Counted from the stretch's first letter, positions 45,251-56,889 are shown. The stretch is DNA of 64,000 nt from Serpens gallinarum (GCF_014836765.1 NZ_JACSQG010000009.1:1-64000), one strand, 5' to 3'. Program-made: numbers and translations. The notes: generated from the letters alone by a model not told the origin.

Positions 45251-46258
45251 ATGAGCCTGATAGCCCGCCTGTTGGTCATGTGTTGTATGTCGTTGCTCTC
45301 TCTGGCCAGCCTTGCCGCGCCCGTGAACGGCTTGTATCAGGTACGTGAAGCGGTGCTCGGCCAGCAGGCTGTGGAGCGCGAGCAGGTGCTGCGTCAGGCT
45401 CTGGATACCTTGGTGATGCGCCTGTCGGGTGATCCCGCTGCGCTGGAAAATCCCGCTGTCATTGCCTTGCGCGAGAAGCCGCAGCGCTTGATCAGCCAAT
45501 ATGCCTATGACGGCAACATGCTGGTGGTGGATTTTGATCCGGCCACCAGCATGCAGGCCTTGCGTGACGCCGGGTTGCCACTATGGGGCGCCGACCGACC
45601 CGCCGTGTTGGTGTGGTGGCTGAACGAGTCCGCCAGGGGCAGTCTGTTAGTGGGTGATACCCAGGAAAGTTCGGCGTTGTTGCGCCGCGCTGCTCAGCAC
45701 CGCGGGCTGCCTGTGCGGGTGCCGCTGGCGGATTTGTCCGAACAGTGGGTCGGCACACCGTCAGCCTTGAGTGGCAAGAATCTTTCGGCCTTGCGTGACG
45801 CCTCTGCCCGCTACGCCGCGGACGTGCTGTTGACGGTCTATGCCCGTCAAGCCAGAGGATCGCAGTGGCAGGCCCATTGGCGCTTGTGGCATGGCGAGCA
45901 GTTGCTACAGGGGCAAGTGGCCGGAGCCAACCCCGCCGTATTGAACGACGCCGTGTTATTGGCAGTGCAGCAGGCGCTGGCGCCGCTTTTCGTGGTTCGC
46001 CCCGGCGGTGAAGAAGTGCTTACGCTGGTGGTGAGTAATGTTGATCTGCCGCGCTATGCCGAACTCGAGCGACTCCTGGAGCCTTTTGCTCCGCGTCTGC
46101 TGCGCGCCGATGGCAAGGTATTGACCTATCGGCTCAAGGCCAGCGCCGAGCAGCTGCGGGCTCAGCTGGCGCTGGCTCGCCTGCAAGAACTGCCTGCGGC
46201 GGCGGTGCAGGGCGACGGCGTGATGGAGGCACGCGCTTCGGTGCTGCGCTTTCACTAA
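45251..46258 (+). CDS. DUF2066 periplasmic protein
   Basis: The ATG at 45251 (MSLIARLLVMCCMSLLSLAS) starts a signal peptide cleaved near LAAPV; GGGAA lies upstream. The 335-residue protein begins its mature part with GLYQVREAVLGQQAVEREQV and has VLVWWLNESARGSLL and ADVLLTVYARQARGSQWQAH. DUF2066 proteins sit between purM and hda in many Gammaproteobacteria, as here. Function unknown. Confidence 0.87.
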   Translation: MSLIARLLVMCCMSLLSLASLAAPVNGLYQVREAVLGQQAVEREQVLRQALDTLVMRLSGDPAALENPAVIALREKPQRLISQYAYDGNMLVVDFDPATSMQALRDAGLPLWGADRPAVLVWWLNESARGSLLVGDTQESSALLRRAAQHRGLPVRVPLADLSEQWVGTPSALSGKNLSALRDASARYAADVLLTVYARQARGSQWQAHWRLWHGEQLLQGQVAGANPAVLNDAVLLAVQQALAPLFVVRPGGEEVLTLVVSNVDLPRYAELERLLEPFAPRLLRADGKVLTYRLKASAEQLRAQLALARLQELPAAAVQGDGVMEARASVLRFH

Positions 46259-46428
46259 CCAATAATTGATTGCTGTTGTTCCGGTTCTTGCCTGTATTCT
46301 GCTGGGTTTGCGCAAGTCTTTGATTTTATTTGAGTAGACTTGCGTTGTATGGCTCTGGGGTGGGGTATACACTTTTTGCACTTCCCACTGGAGCGCCCTC
46401 GCGGCTTCAAGGAGCCTTCAGGCCCGGC

Positions 46429-47133
46429 ATGAAACCAGTTCAGCTTCCTCTTGGCGTGCGTCTGCGCGACGACGCCACCTTTGCCAATTACTACCCCGGT
46501 GCCAACGCAGCCGCTGTTGGGTATGTCGAACGTCTCTGCGAAGCCGAAGCCGGCTGGGCTGAAAGTCTCATTTATCTATGGGGAAGCGCAGGGGTTGGGC
46601 GCAGCCATCTGCTGCAGGCTGCTTGCCTGCGTCTCGAACAGAACGGTGAACCTGCGCTGTATCTGCCGCTTGGGGAAGTCGCCGAGCTAGGCCCAGAGAT
46701 TCTCGACAATCTGGAAAGCTATGAACTGATTTGTCTGGATGATCTGGATGCGATCGCCGGGCGTGCGGAGTGGGAAGAGGCTCTTTTCCATCTGTTCAAC
46801 CGCTTGCGCGATTCCGGTCGACGCCTGTTGCTCTCGGCTTCCGCCTCGCCACGCGAGTTGGCGGTGAAACTGCCGGACTTGCAGTCGCGGCTGTCCCTGT
46901 CGCTGGTCTTTCAACTCCAGGAACTCTCCGACGAAGATAAGCTGCGTGCGCTGCAGTTGCGCGCCTCGCGCCGAGGCCTGCATCTGACCGATGAGGTGGG
47001 CCGCTTCATTCTCACCCGGGGCGCACGCAGCATGAGTGCGCTATTCGAGCTGCTTGAGCAACTGGACCAGGCCTCCCTGCAGGCGCAGCGCAAGCTGACC
47101 ATTCCCTTCCTCAAGGAAACCCTGGGCTGGTAA
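46429..47133 (+). CDS. hda: DnaA regulatory inactivator Hda
   Basis: The ATG at 46429 (MKPVQLPLGVRLRDDATFAN) fits the family start; AAGGAG is present but rather distant (about 15 bases). The 234-residue AAA+ protein resembles DnaA domain III without the DNA-binding domain: WGSAGVGRSHLLQA (P-loop with R in place of K, as in Hda), ICLDDLDAI, LSASASPRELAVKLPDL. With the beta clamp it stimulates hydrolysis of DnaA-ATP after initiation. Confidence 0.92.
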   Translation: MKPVQLPLGVRLRDDATFANYYPGANAAAVGYVERLCEAEAGWAESLIYLWGSAGVGRSHLLQAACLRLEQNGEPALYLPLGEVAELGPEILDNLESYELICLDDLDAIAGRAEWEEALFHLFNRLRDSGRRLLLSASASPRELAVKLPDLQSRLSLSLVFQLQELSDEDKLRALQLRASRRGLHLTDEVGRFILTRGARSMSALFELLEQLDQASLQAQRKLTIPFLKETLGW

Positions 47134-47146
47134 ACCTTGGTAATCG

Positions 47147-47214
47147 TCGGGTGGACAACCGTTTTTTGGTTGTCCACCAAGCAGCGAGGGTGAATGCAAA
47201 ACGACATCCACCCA
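47147..47214. repeat. Double-hairpin repeat (GTAGGGTGGACAAC family), diverged copy
   Basis: GGGTGGACAACCG pairs with GGTTGTCCACC, followed by a worn second hairpin (GGGTGAATGC and CGACATCCACCC). It lies at the convergent junction of hda and the DUF2069 gene. Confidence 0.7.
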
Positions 47215-47229
47215 GGGGGCGCTCTTTCC

Positions 47230-48585
<1,356 letters not shown>

Positions 48586-48741
48586 GGCAGGTCGCTTCCG
48601 GCGTAAGGTGGCGGGTATTCTACCCATCTGGACGCGGGGCTGAAGGCTCTGGTGTGCCATTCGGGCTGCAGCGTGGCGCGTAGTTCGGCTTCTGACATGA
48701 ATAATCGCGCGCAGGCGGGTACCCAATTTCAAGGAGACGGC

Positions 48742-49983
48742 ATGCGTCAACGGTTGTTGGATATCGGAGAGTTCTGGAACTTTCTCTGGCAGCGCTTTCT
48801 GACCGACCGCGGGCCGAACAGCGCGGCGGCACTGACCTATACCACGCTGTTCGCCGTAGTGCCGATGATGACGGTGACCTTCGCCATGCTCTCGGTTGTA
48901 CCGGCGTTTCGCGAGGTGGGAGAAAGCCTGCAGGCCTTTGTCTTTCGCAATTTCGTGCCTTCCACCGGCGCTACTCTGTTGGCCTATCTGCAGGGCTTCA
49001 GTATCCAGGCCCGCCAGCTTACTTGGCTGGGCGTGGCTTTTTTGATGGTCACCGCGCTGTTGATGATGCTGACCATTGAAAAAGCCTTCAACACCATTTG
49101 GCGGGTGCGCCAGCCACGCCGGGGTGTGAGCAGTTTCCTGATCTACTGGGCGATTCTGAGCCTGGGGCCGTTGCTGTTGGGGGCCGGCTTTGCGATCAGT
49201 ACCTACATCGCCTCGCTCTCGCTGCTCTCCGGACCGGATGCCTTGTTCGGGGTGGGCGGGCTGTTTCGCCTCGCGCCGTTGCTACTCGGCGTGGCCGCGT
49301 TCACCTTGTTGTATGCGGTGTTGCCCAATACCCGCGTGCCGTTGCGCCATGCCTTCTTGGGTGGGGTGTTCTGCGCACTGCTGTTCGAGGCGGCGAAAAA
49401 GCTGTTCAGCTTGTATGTCAGTCTGTTCCCTGCGTATCAGCTGATTTATGGCGCCTTCGCCACGGTGCCGCTGTTTCTGCTGTGGATCTATGTGTCCTGG
49501 CTGATCGTGCTGTTTGGCGCCGAATTGACCTGCAACCTGTCGTCGACCAAGGCCTGGCGGGCGCGCCCTTTGCCGCGCCTGCTGGCGACGTTGGGTATTT
49601 TGCGTGTGCTGCAGGAACGCCAGCGGCAGGGGACCACGCTGCGCTTTTTGGACGTACGCAAGGAGGGCTGGCCGCTGCCGGAAGAGGAATGGCATGAGGT
49701 GCTGGCTTTTCTGCACAGTGAAAAGCTCGTCTGCCGCACTGGCGGTAATGCCTGGGTGCTAAGCCGCGACCTGCATCATTACCAGCTGCATACTCTGATC
49801 AGCCGCAGTCCCTGGCCATTGCCGGCACTGGAACGACTGCCGGAACACTTGCCCGAGCCCTGGTACCCGGCCCTGCTCGAGGATCTGGGAGCGCTTCAGG
49901 CAGAGCGAACGCGAATTTTTAGCGGCAACCTGGCCGATTGGTTACGCGGCTCCACGAACGGAGAAACGGAGAGGAACAAATGA
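48742..49983 (+). CDS. YihY/BrkB-family membrane protein
   Basis: AAGGAG lies five bases before the ATG at 48742. The 413-residue protein has about six membrane helices and the family motifs [72 protein letters not shown], followed by a soluble C-terminal winged-helix-like part. It was once mislabelled ribonuclease BN. Its stop overlaps the start of the thioredoxin-like gene (ATGA). Confidence 0.9.
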   Translation: MRQRLLDIGEFWNFLWQRFLTDRGPNSAAALTYTTLFAVVPMMTVTFAMLSVVPAFREVGESLQAFVFRNFVPSTGATLLAYLQGFSIQARQLTWLGVAFLMVTALLMMLTIEKAFNTIWRVRQPRRGVSSFLIYWAILSLGPLLLGAGFAISTYIASLSLLSGPDALFGVGGLFRLAPLLLGVAAFTLLYAVLPNTRVPLRHAFLGGVFCALLFEAAKKLFSLYVSLFPAYQLIYGAFATVPLFLLWIYVSWLIVLFGAELTCNLSSTKAWRARPLPRLLATLGILRVLQERQRQGTTLRFLDVRKEGWPLPEEEWHEVLAFLHSEKLVCRTGGNAWVLSRDLHHYQLHTLISRSPWPLPALERLPEHLPEPWYPALLEDLGALQAERTRIFSGNLADWLRGSTNGETERNK

Positions 49984-50447
49984 GCGGATTGGCAAGAATC
50001 ATTCTGGTGACCCTGCTCGGCTTGGGCCTGGTCGGTTGTGCCGACAGCGACCTGGGCTTCGATCAGCATGGCAAGGTCGTGCGTGCGGACAGCCTCGAGG
50101 GGCGGTGGCTGGTCGTCAACTACTGGGCGGAATGGTGCGCGCCGTGTCGCAAGGAGATTCCCGAGCTCAATGCCCTCGAGCAGCAATTGAACGGGCAGGG
50201 CGTGCGCATTCTGGGCGTCAATTTCGATGCCTTGCAAGGCGACTCGCTGCAGCAGGCCGCTGACAAGATGGGCATTGCCTTTACTGTGCTTGCCGACGAC
50301 CCCGCAGCGCGCTACGACCTGCCACGCAGCAAGGTACTGCCGGTGACCTACATCATCGACGACCAGGGCCAGGTGCGAGAGCAATTGCTCGGCGAGCAGA
50401 CTGCGCAGGGACTGACCGCACGGCTCCAGGCATTGCGAGCGCAATAG
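49980..50447 (+). CDS. TlpA-like thioredoxin-fold lipoprotein
   Basis: The 155-residue protein has a lipoprotein signal ([14 protein letters not shown]), a thioredoxin active site [15 protein letters not shown] and the cis-proline loop VLPVTYIID. It should be anchored in the periplasm and act on disulfides, probably as a reductase. Start overlaps the yihY stop, so the two are coupled; acyP follows in 12 bp. Confidence 0.9.
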   Translation: MSGLARIILVTLLGLGLVGCADSDLGFDQHGKVVRADSLEGRWLVVNYWAEWCAPCRKEIPELNALEQQLNGQGVRILGVNFDALQGDSLQQAADKMGIAFTVLADDPAARYDLPRSKVLPVTYIIDDQGQVREQLLGEQTAQGLTARLQALRAQ

Positions 50448-50459
50448 AGGGAGACCGCT

Positions 50460-50732
50460 ATGCAAATCTGTCGGCACGTGAGGGTAAGCGGCAGGGTCCA
50501 GGGCGTGTACTACCGCCAGAGTGCCGCTGATCAGGCAGTGGCTTTGCAGGTGCGCGGCTGGGTGCGCAATCTGGACGATGGGCGCGTCGAGGCGATGCTC
50601 GAAGGTGAGGAGCACGCGGTGCTGAAACTGATCGAGTGGATGAAGCAAGGGCCGTCCGCCGCCCATGTGGATGCGGTGGAGGTTTCCGAGTCGGCCATGC
50701 AGGGCATGACGGGCTTTCACATTCGGCGCTGA
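50460..50732 (+). CDS. acyP: Acylphosphatase
   Basis: The 90-residue protein has the phosphate loop [14 protein letters not shown] with the catalytic arginine and [17 protein letters not shown] with the catalytic asparagine. It hydrolyses acyl phosphates. AGGGAGA precedes the ATG. Probably co-transcribed with the two upstream genes. Confidence 0.95.
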   Translation: MQICRHVRVSGRVQGVYYRQSAADQAVALQVRGWVRNLDDGRVEAMLEGEEHAVLKLIEWMKQGPSAAHVDAVEVSESAMQGMTGFHIRR

Positions 50733-50818
50733 ACGCTGAACGTAGCGTAATCGCAAGCGGCGAGAGGTTATGGCGATACCGTGGAAAGGATCACGCCTCT
50801 ACGTAGCATTTACTTCGC

Positions 50819-50861
50819 GCCACAAACAACGCGCCCGCGGCTGAAACCAGGCGCGGGCGCG
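50819..50861 (-). terminator. Terminator of folE
   Basis: Ten perfect pairs CGCGCCCGCG (50830-50839) and CGCGGGCGCG (50852-50861), 18 bases past the folE stop, followed on the minus strand by TTGTTTGT. Confidence 0.7.
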
Positions 50862-50879
50862 ATGAAGGATGGCGGACGA

Positions 50880-51425
50880 TCAGCGAATCAGGCTGAGGAA
50901 CTCGCTGCGAGTTGCAGGGTTGCTGCGGAACTGGCCCAGCATCACAGACGTGACCATGGTGGAGTTCTGCTTCTCTACACCGCGCATCATCATGCACATG
51001 TGCTGGGCTTCGATGACCACCGCTACGCCGGCGGCATCGGTGATCGACTCGATGGCTTCGGCGATTTCGCGGGTGAGGTTTTCCTGAATCTGCAGGCGGC
51101 GCGCAAACATGTCGACGATGCGCGCAACCTTGGACAGCCCCAGTACCTTGCCATTGGGCATGTAGGCGACATGGGCCTTGCCAATGAACGGCAGGATGTG
51201 ATGCTCGCACAGCGAATACAGCTCGATATTCTTGACCAGCACCATCTCGCTGTTGTCGGAGCTGAACAGCGCGCCGTTGGTGACCTCTTCAAGGGTCTGT
51301 TGATAGCCCTTGCAGAGAAACTGCATGGCTTTGGCGGCACGTTTGGGCGTATCGACCAGGCCTTCGCGGGTCACGTCCTCGCCGAGCTGGCCGAGGATCG
51401 CGGTGTAGCTTTGTTCCAGGGACAT
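50880..51425 (-). CDS. folE: GTP cyclohydrolase I
   Basis: The 181-residue enzyme starts folate/pterin synthesis by turning GTP into dihydroneopterin triphosphate. Family motifs: [38 protein letters not shown] (zinc and catalytic residues), [37 protein letters not shown]. Order folE-smrA-cysteine-hydrolase-prmB is as in P. aeruginosa. Confidence 0.96.
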   Translation of the reverse strand: MSLEQSYTAILGQLGEDVTREGLVDTPKRAAKAMQFLCKGYQQTLEEVTNGALFSSDNSEMVLVKNIELYSLCEHHILPFIGKAHVAYMPNGKVLGLSKVARIVDMFARRLQIQENLTREIAEAIESITDAAGVAVVIEAQHMCMMMRGVEKQNSTMVTSVMLGQFRSNPATRSEFLSLIR

Positions 51426-51557
51426 TTAACTACCTGTCAGAATTCATGGGGCGCGAGGGGCGAAGGGTAGGGGGTGTGGCAGCAAGCTGCAAGCCACAGT
51501 CCTCACCTTCAAGCGGAAAAGGCCCTGCGCAGGCCGCTCCGCACGTGGACGGGGGAG

Positions 51558-52115
51558 CTATTCATCCCTGCCTTCGAGCATGGTGCGCTTGAGAATCACA
51601 TACAGCGCACCGCAGCCCCCATGCCTTGGCAGGCAGGACGTGAAACCGAGTATCTGCGGATGCTGGCGCAGCCAGGTGTTTACGTGGCTCTTGATCAGCG
51701 GGCGCTTGCCGTCCAGTCGGGCGGCCTTGCCGTGGGTCACACGCACGCAGCGGATTTCCAGTCGGGTGGCTTCGGCGAGGAAGTCCCAGAGAATTTCGCG
51801 GGCCTTTTCCACCGTCATGCCATGCAGGTCCAGACTGCCTTCGAAAGGAATCTGCCCCGCCTTGAGCTTGCGCATCTGGCCTTCCTGCACACCGTCGCGC
51901 GCCCAATAAAGCTCATCCTCGGCGCCGACGTCGATGACGAACTGATCGGACAGGCCGTCTACCTTGATGGCATCGGTGCGCTGAGTGGCATTTTCCCGGC
52001 GGTGGGCGATCTGTTGGCGATCGGTCTTGGGTTTGCCCGTCTCGGCCTGGTCCACCTGAATACGGCGCACACCCCGCATTTGCGTTTGGAACAGGGAAAA
52101 ATCGTCGTCTTGCAT
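51558..52115 (-). CDS. smrA: Smr-domain protein (SmrA-like DNA endonuclease)
   Basis: The ATG at 52115 (MQDDDFSLFQTQMRGVRRIQ) has AGGAGGT three bases ahead. The 185-residue protein has a variable N-terminal part and a Smr domain with SLDLHGMTVEKAREILWDF, VRVTHGKAARLDGKRPLI and LPRHGGCGALYVILKR. The last histidine-glycine motif is the nicking-active type. E. coli SmrA cleaves DNA; the cell role is unclear. Confidence 0.9.
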   Translation of the reverse strand: MQDDDFSLFQTQMRGVRRIQVDQAETGKPKTDRQQIAHRRENATQRTDAIKVDGLSDQFVIDVGAEDELYWARDGVQEGQMRKLKAGQIPFEGSLDLHGMTVEKAREILWDFLAEATRLEIRCVRVTHGKAARLDGKRPLIKSHVNTWLRQHPQILGFTSCLPRHGGCGALYVILKRTMLEGRDE

Positions 52116-52159
52116 GTGACCTCCTGAGGGAGGCAAGTGTAACGGAGACGGTGCCAGAT

Positions 52160-52480
52160 TCAGTCGCGCTTTTTCATCAGATGGGGCGAGAGGCTCAAGC
52201 CCTCCTTGAAGCGCAGGCGCTGGCGGCAGCGTCGCCAGATGATGATACCCAAGGCCAGTAGCACCAGTCCGACGATCAGCAAGCCCCAGGCATCGCCGCC
52301 GCTGTCGTTGAGCGAGCCCAGTGCAGGAGGCCGGCCCAGCAAGGTGGCGGTGCCAGCCATGGCGAGAAGGATGCCGAAGGCCGCAAACAGGGCGCCGAAG
52401 ATGCCGCCGAGACGCCAGCTCCAGAGGCGCTGGCGGCGCGGGCGAACACTGTTGGCCGTGAACCTCTCAGAAAATTTCAT
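52160..52480 (-). CDS. Small membrane protein of unknown function
   Basis: The ATG at 52480 (MKFSERFTANSVRPRRQRL) has AGGAG upstream. The 106-residue protein has two hydrophobic helices (GGIFGALFAAFGILLAMAGT; WGLLIVGLVLLALGIIIW) with basic stretches on both ends, suggesting cytoplasmic termini. I do not recognise a family. Confidence 0.65.
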   Translation of the reverse strand: MKFSERFTANSVRPRRQRLWSWRLGGIFGALFAAFGILLAMAGTATLLGRPPALGSLNDSGGDAWGLLIVGLVLLALGIIIWRRCRQRLRFKEGLSLSPHLMKKRD

Positions 52481-52569
52481 CCGGTATCGCTCCTGAAAAT
52501 CCACCAGGCTATGGCCCGTATGCTCCCTGGAGGTTCCCGGCGACGGTCTATTGCGCGGGGCTGCGGCGG

Positions 52570-53166
52570 TTACATCACCGCTTGGGCATTCGGAACCACC
52601 ATGGCGAAATTGTCGGCCAGGGCCGCCATTTCCATGCGGTGCAACTGATCCGCGCTCAGCGTGCCACCCTCATTAAGCGGGATGTCGCGAGTAGCGCAGG
52701 CTGTGTCCACTAATGTGCAACGATAACCATAGTCCTTGGCCGCTCGCACGGTTGTGCTCACGCTGGAATGGGTCATGAAACCGCAGACGATCAGGTCGAG
52801 ATGGCCCAGGGCAATCAGCGTGTCATTCAGCTCGGTTCCGGCGAAGGCGTTCGGCAGCCGCTTTTCGACGATCAGCTCGTTAGGCAGTGGGGCGAGTTCG
52901 GGAAGAAAGTGGCCGCGGCGGGTTTGCGGATCAAGGAAGCTGCCCGGAGCACCGAGGTGACGAACGAAGACGATGGGCCGGTTCTGGGCGCGGGCTGCGC
53001 TCAGCAATCGTGCGATCTCTGCCATTGCCGGCGCCAGCCCCGGCAACGCCAGGACGCCACTGCGGTATTCTTCCTGGGCATCGATGATCAGCAGTGTGGC
53101 GGCGCCCAGCATGGCGGGGGCATAGCCACGGCCGCTGAGTTGAAGCATGGTTTGCAGCTGGGACAT
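52570..53166 (-). CDS. Isochorismatase-like hydrolase with serine at the usual cysteine position
   Basis: The 198-residue protein has LLIIDAQEEYRSGVLALPG (catalytic aspartate), IVEKRLPNAFAGTEL (lysine) and VCGFMTHSSVSTTVRAA, where the T-x-x-C-V motif of cysteine hydrolases reads T-H-S-S-V. The nucleophile is thus replaced by serine. True isochorismatases also lack the cysteine, so a vinyl-ether hydrolase or an inactive fold is possible. AGGAG precedes the ATG. Position next to prmB is conserved in Pseudomonas. Confidence 0.85.
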   Translation of the reverse strand: MSQLQTMLQLSGRGYAPAMLGAATLLIIDAQEEYRSGVLALPGLAPAMAEIARLLSAARAQNRPIVFVRHLGAPGSFLDPQTRRGHFLPELAPLPNELIVEKRLPNAFAGTELNDTLIALGHLDLIVCGFMTHSSVSTTVRAAKDYGYRCTLVDTACATRDIPLNEGGTLSADQLHRMEMAALADNFAMVVPNAQAVM

Positions 53167-53345
53167 GACGGAACTCCTGAAACACGATGTGGCACATTGT
53201 CGCCGCTTAGGTCGCAGTTGTGAAATGCGGGTAACGGCGCAGTGTGCCGTGATGTCATTTTGACGTCAAAAAGATCAAGGATAGTGGGGCAGTGGCGTCA
53301 GGCTTCGGCTAAACTACCGCGCCCATTTTAATCGGAGAAATTGCC

Positions 53346-54266
53346 GTGACCGCTCTACCCACTCGCCTGCGCAGTTTGCGCGATTATATCCGCTGGGCGG
53401 TCAGTCGTTTCCAGGCCGAGAATCTGTTCTTCGGTCATGGCGCCGACAATGCCTGGGATGAGGCGCGGCAGTTGGTGCTCGGCGCTCTGCATTTACCCTA
53501 TGAAATAGCCGACAGCTATCTGGACTGCCGGTTGGAAGACGAAGAGGGCCAGCTGCTGCATGCGCTGATCCGGCGCCGTATCACTGAGCGTGTTCCGACA
53601 GCTTATCTGCTTGGCGAAGCCTGGTTTTACGGCTTGCCCTTCGTGGTCGACGAGCGGGTGCTGATCCCGCGTTCACCCATTGCTGAACTGATCGCGCAGC
53701 AGTTCGAACCCTGGTTGCCGGCTGTTCCGACGCGCATTCTGGATCTGTGCACCGGTTCCGGCTGCATTGGCATCGCCTGCGCCACGGCCTTTCCGGAGGC
53801 CGAGGTGGTGCTCAGCGATGTGTCGTTTGCGGCCCTGGAAGTGGCCAACCTGAACATCGAACGACACGGCCTGGAAGAGCGGGTCTATACCGTGCAGGGG
53901 GACGGTTTCGAGGGGCTGCCCAAACAGCGTTTCGACCTGATCGTCTCCAACCCGCCGTACGTGGATGCCGAAGACTTCGCCGACATGCCCGCTGAATACC
54001 ACCATGAGCCGGCTCTGGGCCTGGCCTGCGGCGATGATGGCCTGGATCTGGTGCGGCGCATGCTTGCCGAGGCGGCAGACCATTTGACCGAGCAGGGTAT
54101 TCTCGTGGTCGAAGTGGGCAACAGCCAGGTGCACGTCGAAGCGCTGTACCCCGAAGTGGACTTCACCTGGATGGAGTTTGAATACGGCGGCCACGGCGTG
54201 TTCCTGCTCGCCGCCGCGCAATGCCGCGAACACCAGGAATTGTTTCGCAGCCGTTTGCGCGGTTGA
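53346..54266 (+). CDS. prmB: Ribosomal protein uL3 glutamine N5-methyltransferase
   Basis: The 306-residue enzyme starts at a GTG preceded by GGAG. It has the PrmB N-terminal helices ([19 protein letters not shown]), the SAM loop [31 protein letters not shown] and the catalytic NPPY in [19 protein letters not shown]. It methylates a glutamine of ribosomal protein L3 and aids ribosome assembly. Confidence 0.95.
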   Translation: MTALPTRLRSLRDYIRWAVSRFQAENLFFGHGADNAWDEARQLVLGALHLPYEIADSYLDCRLEDEEGQLLHALIRRRITERVPTAYLLGEAWFYGLPFVVDERVLIPRSPIAELIAQQFEPWLPAVPTRILDLCTGSGCIGIACATAFPEAEVVLSDVSFAALEVANLNIERHGLEERVYTVQGDGFEGLPKQRFDLIVSNPPYVDAEDFADMPAEYHHEPALGLACGDDGLDLVRRMLAEAADHLTEQGILVVEVGNSQVHVEALYPEVDFTWMEFEYGGHGVFLLAAAQCREHQELFRSRLRG

Positions 54267-54274
54267 TCCAAGAT

Positions 54275-54297
54275 CGTACCCGGTACGCAATTTTTTT
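54275..54297 (+). terminator. Terminator of prmB
   Basis: A short hairpin CGTAC-CCG-GTACG (54275-54287) is followed by CAA and seven T, nine bases past the stop codon. The repeat array starts directly after it. Confidence 0.6.
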
Positions 54298-54775
54298 GGG
54301 GGTGGACACCGCTGTGTGCTGTCCACCGAGCGGCGCATGGTGGATGTAAAAAGCGACATCCACCCTACAACATGGCAATCAGCCTGGCGTACCGCTGGCG
54401 GGCTGGCCGGGATACGTAGTCGACCCGTGCGTAGGGTGGACAACCGCTGTGTGCTGTTCACCGAAGGGCGCCATGATGGATGTAAAAAAGCGACATCCAC
54501 CCGCAACTGGCAATCAGCCTGGCGCCCCGCTGGCGGGCTGGCCGGGATATTAGTCGATCCAGTGCGTAGGGTGGACAACCGCTGTGTGTTGTCCACCGAA
54601 GGGCGCCATGATGGATGTAAAAAAGCGACATCCACCCGCAACTGGCATCAGCCTGGCGCCCCGCTGGCGGGCTGGCCGGGATATTAGTCGATCCAGTGCG
54701 TAGGGTGGACAACCGTTGTGTGTTGTCCACCGAAGGGCGCCTTGGGTGAATGTAAACGCGATATCTACCCTCAAC
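54298..54775. repeat. Tandem array of four GTAGGGTGGACAAC repeat units, period about 134 bp
   Basis: Units start at 54298, 54431, 54566 and 54700. Each has the double hairpin (GGTGGACAACCG...GTTGTCCACC, then GATGGATGTAAAAA...CGACATCCACC) and a spacer of about 60 bp (AACTGGCAATCAGCCTGGCG and on to GTCGATCCAGTGC). The first unit is worn, the middle two are nearly identical, the last stops after its hairpins. The array fills the convergent junction of prmB and the next gene. No gene is present. Confidence 0.88.
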
Positions 54776-54796
54776 AACTTGAAGCGCAGGCGCGCC

Positions 54797-55579
54797 TCAG
54801 CGCGTCGCGATCCAGATCAGCAGGCCGGCTTGAAACAGGGCGAAGGCCACCAGGCAGGTGACGGTAAAGCGCAGACCGCTATCCTCGCGCTGCAGCCAGG
54901 TGATGCGTTCTTCCTGCTTGCGCAGGATGGCGTCCTGATCACGCATCTGCTGGTCGGCTTGCTCCAACATGCTGGCCGCATCGAGGGTATCGATGACCTG
55001 CACCTTCTCGGGGTTCCAGTCGGTCAGCAGATTACTCAACCGAGGGGCGTCGAAATGAGCCTTGAGCTGTCCCTCGTCCGGGTACACCACCTCGAAGCCC
55101 TGGCCGCGCAGAGCATGGTCGCGACGTAGGCGGGCATCCTCGCTGAGCAGGTTCTTGTTGGGCAGGTCGCCGCCCTGAACCTGGTAATGCGCCCATTTGC
55201 CCTGTGCCCAGTCGATGCCCTGGGCGAGCAGAAAGCGGCCCAGGCCACGGTTGGGTGGATCCATTTGCAGCCCGGCGTCAGGTCCGAAGCGGACTTCCTT
55301 CTGCTCGTGGTCAACCCAGACATCCAGCTGGTTATGGCCGTCGCGCACCGAATGCCCGGGCAGGTCGACGCGCAGGCGCAGCAGGCTTTCCTTGGGGCTG
55401 TTGCGCTCCAGACGGGAATATTGGGCAAAGCGCAGCGGGCGCACGCCTGTGGCGCGATCGACCGGCTGCGGAAACAGGCGGAGCAGGCGATGGGGTACCG
55501 GAGCCAGGTTGGCCCAAGGGTGTACCTGCGGCTGTGCCTCTTGCTCAGGGGCTACGGATTCGGGGGGTGTTTCGGTCAT
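54797..55579 (-). CDS. Hypothetical protein with C-terminal coiled coil and membrane helix
   Basis: I use the ATG at 55579 (MTETPPESVAPEQEAQPQVH); a GTG four codons upstream is in frame. After a proline- and glutamate-rich start the protein has a conserved-looking region (HRLLRLFPQPVDRATGVRPL, GRFLLAQGIDWAQGKWAHYQ), a heptad-like stretch near the end (MLEQADQQMRDQDAILRKQE) and a final membrane helix (VTCLVAFALFQAGLLIWIA). Location between prmB and aroC is shared with P. aeruginosa. Function unknown. Confidence 0.75.
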   Translation of the reverse strand: MTETPPESVAPEQEAQPQVHPWANLAPVPHRLLRLFPQPVDRATGVRPLRFAQYSRLERNSPKESLLRLRVDLPGHSVRDGHNQLDVWVDHEQKEVRFGPDAGLQMDPPNRGLGRFLLAQGIDWAQGKWAHYQVQGGDLPNKNLLSEDARLRRDHALRGQGFEVVYPDEGQLKAHFDAPRLSNLLTDWNPEKVQVIDTLDAASMLEQADQQMRDQDAILRKQEERITWLQREDSGLRFTVTCLVAFALFQAGLLIWIATR

Positions 55580-55788
55580 CGGGGGGTCCACGGACTGTCT
55601 GCCAAGGGGTTATCGGCTGCAATTCCGGTTTCTGCAGTCTGTTATTGCGGATAACTGATGAGTCGCCCACGTTTCACCACCCTGTGCCGACGTCCCAGCA
55701 GGAACGCCGCCTACCGTAAACGGCGAATCTCGGTCGCCGCTCAGGTATACTGCCGGCCTTTTTCAAGGCTGATCGCGGAGCTTCCTGC

Positions 55789-56880
55789 ATGTCCGGCAAT
55801 ACCTACGGCAAGCTATTCACCGTCACCACCGCCGGCGAAAGCCACGGCCCGGCGCTGGTCGCCATCGTCGACGGCTGCCCACCGGGGCTGGAGCTGAGTC
55901 TGGACGACCTGCAGCGCGATCTGGATCGTCGCAAACCGGGCACCAGCCGGCACACCACCCAGCGCCAGGAAGCCGACGAGGTGGAAATACTCTCGGGGGT
56001 ATTCGAGGGCAAGACTACCGGCTGCCCGATTGGCCTGCTGATTCGCAACACCGATCAGAAGTCCAAGGACTACTCGGCGATCAAGGATCTGTTCCGCCCG
56101 GCCCATGCGGATTACACCTACCACCACAAGTACGGCGTGCGCGATTACCGGGGTGGCGGACGCAGCTCGGCCCGCGAAACCGCCATGCGCGTGGCAGCGG
56201 GGGCAATTGCCAAGAAATACCTGGCCACCCTGGGCATTCAGGTGCGTGGCTACATGAGCCAACTGGGCCCTATCGAAATCCCCTTCAAGACCTGGGACAG
56301 CGTCGAACAGAACGCCTTCTTCAGCTCTGACCCAGACAAGGTGGCGGAACTGGAGGCCTACATGGACCAGTTGCGCCGCGATCAGGATTCGGTCGGGGCG
56401 AAGATAACCGTGGTCGCCGACGGCGTGCCGCCGGGCCTGGGCGAGCCGATCTTCGACCGTCTGGACGCCGAGCTGGCCCATGCGTTGATGAGCATCAACG
56501 CCGTCAAGGGAGTGGAAATCGGCGCCGGTTTCGCCAGTGTCGCCCAGCGCGGCACCGAGCACCGGGACGAGCTGACGCCCGAAGGCTTTCTGTCCAACCA
56601 TGCCGGCGGCATCCTCGGCGGCATCTCCAGCGGCCAGCCGATCATTGCCCACTTGGCGCTCAAGCCCACCTCGAGCATCACCACGCCGGGGCGTTCCATT
56701 GATGTGAATGGCAACCCGGTGGACGTAGTGACCAAGGGCCGCCACGACCCCTGTGTCGGAATTCGCGCCACGCCCATCGCCGAGGCGATGATGGCCATCG
56801 TGCTGATGGATCATCTGTTGCGGCATCGCGCTCAGAATGCCGATGTGCGAGTGAGCACGCCGGTATTGCCGCAGTTGTGA
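55789..56880 (+). CDS. aroC: Chorismate synthase
   Basis: The 363-residue enzyme makes chorismate from EPSP using reduced FMN, the last step of the shikimate pathway. Signatures are [60 protein letters not shown] and [13 protein letters not shown]. Length and motifs are complete. A hairpin repeat follows the stop. Confidence 0.97.
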   Translation: MSGNTYGKLFTVTTAGESHGPALVAIVDGCPPGLELSLDDLQRDLDRRKPGTSRHTTQRQEADEVEILSGVFEGKTTGCPIGLLIRNTDQKSKDYSAIKDLFRPAHADYTYHHKYGVRDYRGGGRSSARETAMRVAAGAIAKKYLATLGIQVRGYMSQLGPIEIPFKTWDSVEQNAFFSSDPDKVAELEAYMDQLRRDQDSVGAKITVVADGVPPGLGEPIFDRLDAELAHALMSINAVKGVEIGAGFASVAQRGTEHRDELTPEGFLSNHAGGILGGISSGQPIIAHLALKPTSSITTPGRSIDVNGNPVDVVTKGRHDPCVGIRATPIAEAMMAIVLMDHLLRHRAQNADVRVSTPVLPQL

Positions 56881-56889
56881 GTTTCCGTA

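Noticed and set aside
54298-54775. Possible CRISPR array
   Set aside because: The spacers are nearly identical to one another and the repeats are about 76 bp, so this is a tandem duplication, not CRISPR.
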